Source: Prevotella sp. (GTDB lineage: Bacteria > Bacteroidota > Bacteroidia > Bacteroidales > Bacteroidaceae). Taken from it: a stretch of 5,210 bases of DNA. Made by a program: the position numbers and the translations under genes. The DNA lies in NCBI GenBank assembly GCA_017442765.1, contig JAFRZC010000145.1:1-5210 (forward strand), read 5' to 3'. The notes below the pieces were generated by a model, which saw nothing but the letters and a program-made list of their open reading frames with translations, was not told the DNA's origin and did no database searches. Positions 1 through 4,940 of this stretch are shown here, one piece after another (the first letter of the stretch is position 1; each line of letters opens with the position of its first letter).

Positions 1-622
1 TGCCTAAGAGCCGGCAGATGTATTCGGCGTTCTCGGCAACGCGGTCGCGGTTGCCGTCGTAGCCGTTGATAAGCACGACAAGTTGTCGGGTGGCAAGTGT
101 TATCTTCGTGCGTTCGTGGTCGCTTGTGGGTGTGCCTACCCCACCCTCCGCGTCGCGATAGACGGGTAGGCCGGCAATATTGAGTTGCCCGCGGCCGATG
201 CCCTCGTAGGGTTCACCCTCACGACCGATACCCAACGTGAGCGTGTCGCCAACGAACTTTTCTGCATCAAAACCGCCGATGCTATAACCGAAACGGATGC
301 TGGCAAGGTTAATCAGATCGACCAGCGTATCAACTTTGTAGAGCCCCCTACCCTGCAACATTCTCCTTATCAGCGCCTCGGAAGCGGGACGATAGCGCGA
401 CGGATCTTTCCCACATTTTTTATATATGCGCCGTGTGGCGGCAATACTCGGCATCTCTTTCAACAACTCGGTCGTCAGCTCCGACCGGAACCGCTTTTCC
501 AACTCGCCAATCTCCTGCCACAAACTTTCACTGTATGGTGTATTCACCACATCAGCCTCAACATACGCGCCGACAAACTCGGGGCAGACCGCCTCGATCT
601 CATTGCTCACTATAACTTTCAT
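1..622 (-). CDS. B3/B4 tRNA-binding domain protein (PheT editing-domain-like), C-terminus cut by window edge
   Basis: The minus-strand frame is open from an ATG at 622-620 to the left edge, giving 207 residues with no stop. It begins MKVIVSNEIEAVCPEF. The B3/B4 signature of the editing domain of phenylalanyl-tRNA synthetase beta is clear: DPSRYRPASEALIRR at about residues 73-87, YKVDTLVDLINLAS at 95-108, SIGGFD at 114-119, then AGLPVYRDAEGG at 149-160 and TPTSDHERTK at 164-173. No synthetase catalytic or anticodon domain is present, so this is the stand-alone form (COG3382-like), usually about 220-235 residues by my recollection; only a short tail should be missing. Family knowledge: such proteins are thought to be cytoplasmic and may hydrolyse mischarged aminoacyl-tRNA in trans; the substrate cannot be read from sequence. 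It is transcribed divergently from the ligase gene, with 84 bp between the two starts. The start fits the family N-terminus and lies 5 bp after a TATTTTTG box. Confidence 0.88.
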   Translation of the reverse strand, partial: MKVIVSNEIEAVCPEFVGAYVEADVVNTPYSESLWQEIGELEKRFRSELTTELLKEMPSIAATRRIYKKCGKDPSRYRPASEALIRRMLQGRGLYKVDTLVDLINLASIRFGYSIGGFDAEKFVGDTLTLGIGREGEPYEGIGRGQLNIAGLPVYRDAEGGVGTPTSDHERTKITLATRQLVVLINGYDGNRDRVAENAEYICRLLG

Positions 623-627
623 CGGTG

Positions 628-635
628 CAAAAATA
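628..635 (-). promoter_or_regulatory. Putative -7 promoter box (TATTTTTG) for the B3/B4 gene
   Basis: On the minus strand this reads TATTTTTG, an exact match to the Bacteroidota -7 consensus TAnnTTTG. It ends 5 bp before the ATG at 622. Transcription would start at or within a few bases of that ATG, giving a leaderless or almost leaderless mRNA. No TTTG -33 box lies about 19 bp upstream, because the heptamer repeats occupy that place, so the promoter call rests on the -7 box alone. Confidence 0.5.
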
Positions 636-643
636 ATAAAAAT

Positions 644-671
644 TCATAATGCATAATGCATAATTCATAAT
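644..671. repeat. Four tandem 7-bp repeats (KCATAAT) between divergent promoters
   Basis: Four contiguous heptamers, TCATAAT, GCATAAT, GCATAAT and TCATAAT, occupy 644-650, 651-657, 658-664 and 665-671. Only the first base varies, and the variants are arranged symmetrically (T, G, G, T). The array fills almost all the space between the oppositely facing TATTTTTG boxes, where the -33 elements of both promoters would be expected. It could be a regulator-binding array, a flexible AT-rich spacer or a slippage-prone microsatellite. I recall similar ATTATGA-type heptamer arrays between genes in Prevotella and Bacteroides genomes, but cannot confirm that here. Confidence 0.85.
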
Positions 672-687
672 TATTTTTGTATTTTTG
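672..687 (+). promoter_or_regulatory. Tandem -7 boxes (TATTTTTG twice) for the ligase gene
   Basis: Two abutting copies of TATTTTTG, at 672-679 and 680-687, each match the Bacteroidota -7 consensus TAnnTTTG. The second ends 19 bp before the ATG at 707, which would leave a leader of roughly 12-16 nt; use of the first would lengthen it by 8 nt. Neither copy has a TTTG -33 box at the normal distance. The doubled box offers two start registers, and slippage between the copies could change promoter strength. Confidence 0.55.
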
Positions 688-706
688 TGCTCAAATAACG
701 ACTGAC

Positions 707-2668
707 ATGGAAAAGTTACAAGAGATGCAACAGCTGGTTGAGCAGCTCAACCGTGCTTCGGCTGCTTATTACAATGGTCAGCAGGAACTGATGACTGACT
801 ACGAGTGGGATGCGATGTTCGACCGACTGAAACAATTGGAGGATGAGACGGGAACGGTGTTGCCCGACAGTCCGACGGCGAGAGTCTCGGAAGACAGCAT
901 CGCCGGACAGAAGGAGGCGCACGAGTTTCCCGCGCTCTCGCTGGCGAAAACCAAGCAGGTGGCCGATGTCGTGAAATGGGCTGAGGGCCGCCCTGTATGG
1001 ATTTCATGGAAGCTCGACGGTCTGACACTCGTCGTCACCTACGACGACGGACGGCTCACAAAGGTTGTCACGCGCGGCAACGGAACCATCGGCACCAACA
1101 TCACGCATCTGTCTGAAGCCATCGGCGGCATACCCCAGACCATTCCCTCGAAGGAGCACATCGTGATTCGCGGCGAGGCCGTCATCAGCTACGACGACTT
1201 CAACCGCTTCCTGCTTGAGAGCGGCGAGGACTATGCCAATCCGCGCAACCTGGCCTCGGGCTCGCTCACGCTGAAGGACATTGACGAGGTGAGACGGAGA
1301 AAGATACAATGGATTCCGTTCACGCTGGTAGCCTCAAGAAGCCTTGGGGCTTCCTGGGGTTCGCGCATGGACTTCGTAGCCCGGCAAGGCATGACCACCG
1401 TGGAACACCGGTTTGTGGAGAATCCCACACCCGAGAATCTTGAGCAGGCCATCGCCTCGTGGAATCCTGAGCAGTGCCCCTACCCTGTCGATGGGCTGGT
1501 TGTCGTTTACGACGACACCGACTATGCAGCCACCGGCAGTGTCACCGGCCACCATGCCACACGCGCGGGCCTCGCCTTCAAATGGAGGGACGAGGCAGCC
1601 CAAACCGAGCTCATCGAGATAGAATGGTCGTGTGCAGCATCGACCATCTCGCCCGTCGCCATCTTCCGCCCCGTTGCCCTCGAAGGTACCACCGTAAAGC
1701 GTGCCTCGCTCTGTAATATCAGCGAATGCGAACGGCTCGGCATCGGTGGAAAGGGTACGCGCCTGCAAGTCATCAAGGCCAACAAGATTATCCCGAAGGT
1801 GATACAAGTCGATGAGACCGTCGGCACGTTCGACATTCCCGACGAGTGCCCTGTCTGCCACGAAGCTACCGAGATTGTCGTCAGCGAGGCCAGCGGCACA
1901 CGCACCCTCCACTGCACCAACCCCCATTGTCCGGCCAAGCAACTGAAGAAGCTCGCGCGCTTCGTCTCGAAAGACGGCATGGACATCGACGGCATCTCCG
2001 AACAGACACTTGCCAAGTTCATCAACCTGGGATGGATTCTTGGCCACGCCGACATCTTCCGCCTGCGCAGCCATATCCGCGAGATTGCCTCGCTCGAAGG
2101 TTTCGGACAGAAGTCGGCAGCCAACATCATGGCCTCCATCGACCGCGCACGGCAGACCGATGCCAACAAGCTGCTCTACGCCCTCTCCATCCCGCTCTGC
2201 GGGCGCGACGTATGCAAGCGTCTGCTCTCAGCCTATCCGCTCGACGAGCTTATCCAGCGTGCCGCCGAAGCCGAGACCACCGACTTCTTTGCCCACATCG
2301 ACGGAATCGGCCCGGAGAAATCGGCCTCGTTCATCGCATGGATGAAAGACCAAGACAACCAGAGCGACCTTCGCGAGCTGCTCGACGAGGTGCAGGTCAG
2401 CCAACAGCAGCCTCTGACACAGGGGAATGCCTGTGAGGGGCTGACCTTCGTCATCACCGGCGACGTGCATCACTACAAGAACCGCAACGAGCTGAAAGCC
2501 TACATCGAGAGTCAGGGCGGGCGCGTGGCAGGCAGCGTCAGCGGAGCCACCAGCTTCCTCATCAACAACGACGCAGCCTCCACCTCGGGCAAGAACAAGA
2601 AAGCGCAGCAACTCGGCATCCCCATCATATCGGAAGACGAGTTCATCAGCCGATTCAACCCCGCCTAA
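707..2668 (+). CDS. ligA: NAD+-dependent DNA ligase, LigA-type, divergent subfamily
   Basis: This 653-residue protein seals nicks in duplex DNA using NAD+. All LigA domains are present in order. Domain Ia (about 1-60) has YY at 21-22, DYEWD at 31-35 and PDSPT at 53-57. The adenylation domain has ALSL at 76-79, WKLDG with nucleophile Lys102, RGE at 155-157, ANPRN at 177-181, VDGLVVV at 261-267 and AFKW with Lys292. Then come an OB fold, a zinc finger (Cys381, 384, 403, 408), helix-hairpin-helix motifs (about 420-540) and a BRCT domain (about 576-650). The length is normal for LigA. Several positions differ from the E. coli type: the Glu two before the catalytic Lys is Ser, TRGDG is TRGNG, GED is GTN, the Lys in DGVVIK is Val, and the OB-fold RTG is AAS. 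The ATG at 707 is preferred over an in-frame TTG at 677, which lies inside the promoter boxes. It may be a second ligase beside a standard LigA; the other copy is not visible here. Confidence 0.9.
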   Translation: MEKLQEMQQLVEQLNRASAAYYNGQQELMTDYEWDAMFDRLKQLEDETGTVLPDSPTARVSEDSIAGQKEAHEFPALSLAKTKQVADVVKWAEGRPVWISWKLDGLTLVVTYDDGRLTKVVTRGNGTIGTNITHLSEAIGGIPQTIPSKEHIVIRGEAVISYDDFNRFLLESGEDYANPRNLASGSLTLKDIDEVRRRKIQWIPFTLVASRSLGASWGSRMDFVARQGMTTVEHRFVENPTPENLEQAIASWNPEQCPYPVDGLVVVYDDTDYAATGSVTGHHATRAGLAFKWRDEAAQTELIEIEWSCAASTISPVAIFRPVALEGTTVKRASLCNISECERLGIGGKGTRLQVIKANKIIPKVIQVDETVGTFDIPDECPVCHEATEIVVSEASGTRTLHCTNPHCPAKQLKKLARFVSKDGMDIDGISEQTLAKFINLGWILGHADIFRLRSHIREIASLEGFGQKSAANIMASIDRARQTDANKLLYALSIPLCGRDVCKRLLSAYPLDELIQRAAEAETTDFFAHIDGIGPEKSASFIAWMKDQDNQSDLRELLDEVQVSQQQPLTQGNACEGLTFVITGDVHHYKNRNELKAYIESQGGRVAGSVSGATSFLINNDAASTSGKNKKAQQLGIPIISEDEFISRFNPA

Positions 2669-2670
2669 CG

Positions 2671-2721
2671 CGCCAGACAACCTTTCTCAAAACAAAACAC
2701 GGTCTTCCACGATGCGAAAGA
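2671..2721. repeat. Left arm of a 51-bp imperfect inverted repeat
   Basis: This arm begins 3 bp after the ligase stop codon and is the reverse complement of 2835-2885 at 46 of 51 positions. The longest uninterrupted match is 26 bp, from CCTTTCTC at 2681 through GGTCTT at 2706. The five mismatches (2676, 2680, 2707, 2709, 2710) are all transitions. Read on the minus strand, this arm ends in TTTTGTTTTGAG, resembling the tail of the terminator hairpin in the other arm, but the inner half of that hairpin is missing here. Confidence 0.93.
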
Positions 2722-2735
2722 ATAACTTTTACAAA

Positions 2736-2823
2736 GTAATATAATATATATTGGTCGGTAATATAATATATATTACTTAGTAAAATAATATATATTACCC
2801 GGTAATATAATATATATTACTTT
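2736..2823. repeat. Four 22-bp AT-rich tandem repeats, each a palindrome
   Basis: Units start at 2736, 2758, 2780 and 2802 with an exact 22-bp period. Each unit is GTAATATA, then ATA, then TATATTAC, then three variable bases (TCG, TTA, CCG, TTT), so each is an 8-bp inverted repeat with a 3-bp centre. Unit 1 has GG in place of the final AC, and unit 3 has A for T at its fifth base. A decayed half-unit ending TTTTAC lies just left, at about 2726-2732. Because units are palindromic they can fold singly or pair with one another. The spacing is close to two DNA helical turns. No reading frame of interest crosses the array. Function unknown. Confidence 0.95.
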
Positions 2824-2826
2824 ATG

Positions 2827-2867
2827 AAACACGGTCTTTCGCATCACGAAAGACCGTGTTTTGTTTT
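2827..2867 (+). terminator. Strong hairpin terminator downstream of the ligase gene
   Basis: A perfect 15-bp stem (2827-2841 with 2847-2861) has the 5-nt loop CATCA and runs into a T-rich tract, TTTTGTTTT, at 2859-2867 on the plus strand. This fits a rho-independent terminator for plus-strand transcripts from the ligase gene, about 160 bp after its stop. The T-tract is broken by one G. On the minus strand the same stem is followed only by TTT and then CAT, so it should work less well for the lipoprotein gene. Most of the stem lies inside the right arm of the larger inverted repeat. Confidence 0.75.
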
Positions 2868-2885
2868 GAGAAAGGCTGTTTGGCG
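2835..2885. repeat. Right arm of the 51-bp imperfect inverted repeat
   Basis: This is the partner of 2671-2721, matching its reverse complement at 46 of 51 positions. The two arms with the AT-rich array between them span 215 bp, nearly all of the 253-bp convergent intergenic region. Most of the terminator hairpin at 2827-2861 lies within this arm, so the local hairpin and the long arm-to-arm stem cannot form together in the same RNA. Confidence 0.93.
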
Positions 2886-2932
2886 GTTTTACCGCCGGTG
2901 ATGAAGCGGCAGGCCATGCTGTTACCTGCCGC
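2882..2932 (-). other. Two GC-rich hairpins at the 3' end of the lipoprotein gene
   Basis: One stem pairs 2906-2913 with 2925-2932 (8 bp, GCGGCAGG with CCTGCCGC); its 11-nt loop contains the stop codon at 2922-2924. A second pairs 2882-2887 with 2891-2896 (6 bp, 3-nt loop). Neither is followed by a T-tract on the minus strand, so they look more like 3'-end protection or translation-termination structures than terminators. The first could simply reflect the GC-rich Gly/Arg codons of the protein tail. Confidence 0.45.
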
Positions 2933-4742
2933 CCGGACGGCCTTGTCCGCCCATGGCTCCGCCTCCCATCGACCCGCTGACTGAGGTGCTGGCCGTCACA
3001 TCGACCGACTGCGAGCCGCCACCGATGGCACAGCCCGTGCGCAGGCTGTAGAATGTGCTGCCGCCCGTCAGCGTGCATCCGCCGCGCAGGGTGTAGGTGC
3101 TGCCGCTCTTCAGCGAAGGCGACGATATCATCAGTGCCGAACCGGTGTTGCCCGAAGGCGTGGTGTAGGCGAGAATGGCTGTGGAGCCGTTGACAAGTCC
3201 GAGTGTCGTATTGGTCGAGACACTGGCCGTCACGCTGGCTTGTGTAGATGATGAGGCAATCTCCTGCAACCCGCCTCCGATGGCAACGACCGTGCCGCCG
3301 TTGATATAGGCCGTGTAACCTTCGGCGGCATCGATGCCGCACTCGGGCGAGCCTGCACCTTCGGCTATGATGACTCCGCCGGTGATATAGAGGTTCTGGT
3401 TGGAGTCGATGGCGTCGTTGTTGGTGCCGCGGGCATAGATATAGCCACCGTTCAGATACATGTTGCCCTTCGAGTTGATGGCATCGTCGTAGCAGTAGCT
3501 CTCTATGGTGCCGCCGTCGATGGTGATGACCCCTTTGCTCTCGATGCCCTCGCTGTAGCTGCTGCGCACCTGTATGTGTCCGCCGGTGACGGTGAGGTTG
3601 TCGTCGGCCTTGATACCCTTGGGCGAGGTGCTGTAGCTGCCCGAGGTCTTGCCCTGCCCTGTGGTGATGATGCGCACGGTGCCGCCGCTCATGTCAAACG
3701 TGCCGTCGCTGCTGATGCCTTTTCCACCGATGCCTGAGCTTTTCAGGTTCACCTCGCCGCCGGTGACGGTGACCGACACGTCGGCCTTGATACCGGCACA
3801 GGCAGACCAGTCTTCGTCCTCCTCGTCGAGCTCATAGCCGCCGCTCGTGATAATGGTGGTGCGCCCGCCGTCGATGTTCACACCGCCGTCGGTGGAGATA
3901 CCCTTGTCGGCCGTACCCGTCACATTGACGTTGACAACCCCACCGGTGATGATCACGCCGTCGTTGCCACGGATACCATTGCCCGAGGACACATCGACGT
4001 AGATATTCGTGCCGGGCATGGTGCGCACGTAGTCGTCGGAGCGGATGCCGGCCTTGCAGTTGCCATCGACCTCAAGGTATCCGCTGCCGCTGAAGATGAG
4101 CTGCCCCTCGCTGAACAGGCAGGCTTTCATGTCCTCGTCGTCGGTGGCATCGGCATACGCGGTGCCGTCGGTGAGATAGTTCTGCGTGCCGTCGGAGAGC
4201 ACGATAAAGGTACGCTTCTTGCTCTGGTTGTTGATGGCGGCTCCGTCGGGGTTCTTGATACTCACCCCGTTGAGCACGATGGCCTGCTTGCGGCTGCTGT
4301 AAAGCTTGAAAAATCCGTCGGTCGTCGTGCCGCTCAAAACATACTTCACCACGCTGGTCGAGGTATTGGTCACCGTCACGTCGTTTCCGCTGACCGTGAC
4401 ATAGCCGTTGCTGTCGCCCGCGACCGTTGCGCCCGATGCGCCGAAGGTGATGGTAATGGTCTCGTCGAAGGTGGTGTTCTCGATGAAATCGTCATCGTCG
4501 GCGTCCACCATGACCGTCTCGCTGAGGGCGGCTTTGTTCAGTGCGATGGTGAACGATGCCACGTCGCCGTCGGTATCGGCATCTGCGGCCACGTCGTCGG
4601 CTGTGGCCGTGGTCGTGGCGTTGTCGTCGGTGGAACTTGAGGCCGAAGAACCGGAGGATGTTTCAAAATCATCGCCCTCACAAGCTGTCAGCAGACTTGC
4701 CGCCGACAGAATAAATATAAAAAACTGAAACCGTTTCATCAT
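2922..4742 (-). CDS. Surface-type lipoprotein with Cthe_2159/DUF4353 carbohydrate-binding beta-helix
   Basis: A 606-residue protein. Residues 1-21 are a lipoprotein signal peptide: MMKRF, a hydrophobic core, then lipobox LTAC with Cys21. The acidic run EGDDFE after the cysteine resembles the Bacteroidota signal for export to the outer face of the outer membrane. A Ser/Thr/Asp-rich linker spans about 27-62. From about 230 to 485 come about ten beta-helix turns, each with G-I/A-I-x-x-D/K (such as GIRSDD, GISTDG, GIKADD, AIDSNQ) and most followed by a [TSDN]GG turn (such as ITGG, IDGG, LNGG). This matches the Cthe_2159 family, whose Clostridium thermocellum founder binds polygalacturonate and calcium. 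An acidic insert (YELDEEDEDW, about 303-312) interrupts the coil. The C-terminus is Gly-rich (MGGGAMGGQGRPGGR). The ATG at 4742 gives a normal signal peptide and follows AAGGG; an in-frame ATG at 4778 follows AAGGA and could add 12 residues. The ligand is not predictable. Confidence 0.87.
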   Translation of the reverse strand: MMKRFQFFIFILSAASLLTACEGDDFETSSGSSASSSTDDNATTTATADDVAADADTDGDVASFTIALNKAALSETVMVDADDDDFIENTTFDETITITFGASGATVAGDSNGYVTVSGNDVTVTNTSTSVVKYVLSGTTTDGFFKLYSSRKQAIVLNGVSIKNPDGAAINNQSKKRTFIVLSDGTQNYLTDGTAYADATDDEDMKACLFSEGQLIFSGSGYLEVDGNCKAGIRSDDYVRTMPGTNIYVDVSSGNGIRGNDGVIITGGVVNVNVTGTADKGISTDGGVNIDGGRTTIITSGGYELDEEDEDWSACAGIKADVSVTVTGGEVNLKSSGIGGKGISSDGTFDMSGGTVRIITTGQGKTSGSYSTSPKGIKADDNLTVTGGHIQVRSSYSEGIESKGVITIDGGTIESYCYDDAINSKGNMYLNGGYIYARGTNNDAIDSNQNLYITGGVIIAEGAGSPECGIDAAEGYTAYINGGTVVAIGGGLQEIASSSTQASVTASVSTNTTLGLVNGSTAILAYTTPSGNTGSALMISSPSLKSGSTYTLRGGCTLTGGSTFYSLRTGCAIGGGSQSVDVTASTSVSGSMGGGAMGGQGRPGGR

Positions 4743-4796
4743 GCGTTTCCCTTTCTTTTTGCTAAAAACGTTAGACATCTTTTTCCTTATCATCCA

Positions 4797-4827
4797 CAAA
4801 GATAGGAGTCTCCCATAGAAACGCAAA
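4797..4827 (-). promoter_or_regulatory. Bacteroidota promoter (TTTG-N19-TATCTTTG) for the lipoprotein gene
   Basis: On the minus strand, TTTG (4827-4824) is followed after exactly 19 bp by TATCTTTG (4804-4797). Both boxes match the Bacteroidota consensus -33 TTTG and -7 TAnnTTTG at normal spacing. Transcription should begin near 4790-4793, giving a leader of about 50 nt to the ATG at 4742. This rules out the in-frame ATG at 4826, which lies in the -33 box. The promoter lies downstream of the terminator at 4860-4891, so the gene is its own transcription unit. Confidence 0.8.
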
Positions 4828-4859
4828 AAAATATCAGCGAACAGACTGATTTTTTCTAC

Positions 4860-4891
4860 AAAAAAGCCCCATCCCCGTATAGGGATGAGGC
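4860..4891 (-). terminator. Rho-independent terminator of the T9SS-tailed gene
   Basis: On the minus strand GCCTCATCCC (4891-4882) pairs with GGGATGGGGC (4875-4866) in a 10-bp stem with a 6-nt loop, followed at once by TTTTTT (4865-4860). One pair is a U-G wobble in minus-strand RNA; it would be a C-A mismatch in plus-strand RNA, which supports the minus orientation. It lies 49 bp past the stop codon at 4941-4943 and separates that gene from the lipoprotein gene. Confidence 0.88.
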
Positions 4892-4892
4892 G

Positions 4893-4926
4893 AGCCCCCC
4901 TTCGGGGGAGAGGTTGGGAGGGGGCT
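4893..4926. repeat. C/G-run palindromic intergenic repeat
   Basis: AGCCCCC (4893-4899) is complementary to GGGGGCT (4920-4926), and inside them CCCCC (4896-4900) faces GGGGG (4904-4908) across a TTC loop, so two hairpins compete. Read on the minus strand it has the form CCCCCTCCCAACC, then CCCCCGAAGGGGGG, a pattern I recall as a dispersed intergenic repeat in Prevotella and other Bacteroidota. It sits between the stop codon of the T9SS-tailed gene and its terminator and may form part of the same 3'-end structure. Copy number cannot be judged from one window. Confidence 0.6.
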
Positions 4927-4940
4927 GAGGGATGAAAAGA

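Noticed and set aside
185..649. 154-residue plus-strand open frame over the first gene
   Set aside because: It is antisense to the B3/B4 gene, whose conserved motifs fix the coding strand; the translation resembles no family and it has no promoter.
677..706. Ten-residue N-terminal extension of the ligase from a TTG at 677
   Set aside because: The TTG lies inside the tandem TATTTTTG promoter boxes, and the ATG at 707 begins right where LigA homology would.
1334..2169. Long minus-strand open frames inside the ligase gene (246 and 215 residues)
   Set aside because: They are shadows of the GC-rich ligase codons; their translations show no domain, while the sense frame has every LigA motif.
2736..2823. 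CRISPR array
   Set aside because: The units are contiguous with only 3-bp variable gaps, are AT-rich palindromes, and no cas gene is near. Spacers of about 30 bp are absent.
2671..2885. Insertion sequence with transposase
   Set aside because: The interior is 113 bp of AT-rich repeats with no coding capacity, and I see no target-site duplication at the ends. Only a non-autonomous element remains possible.
2773..3342. 189-residue minus-strand open frame over the lipoprotein tail and the AT-rich array
   Set aside because: It is out of frame with the beta-helix protein, has a low-complexity His/Arg-rich translation, and runs through the non-coding repeats.
4408..4728. 106-residue plus-strand open frame opposite the lipoprotein N-terminal region
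   Set aside because: It mirrors the Ser/Thr/Asp-rich linker codons of the lipoprotein and has no start signals or recognisable domain.
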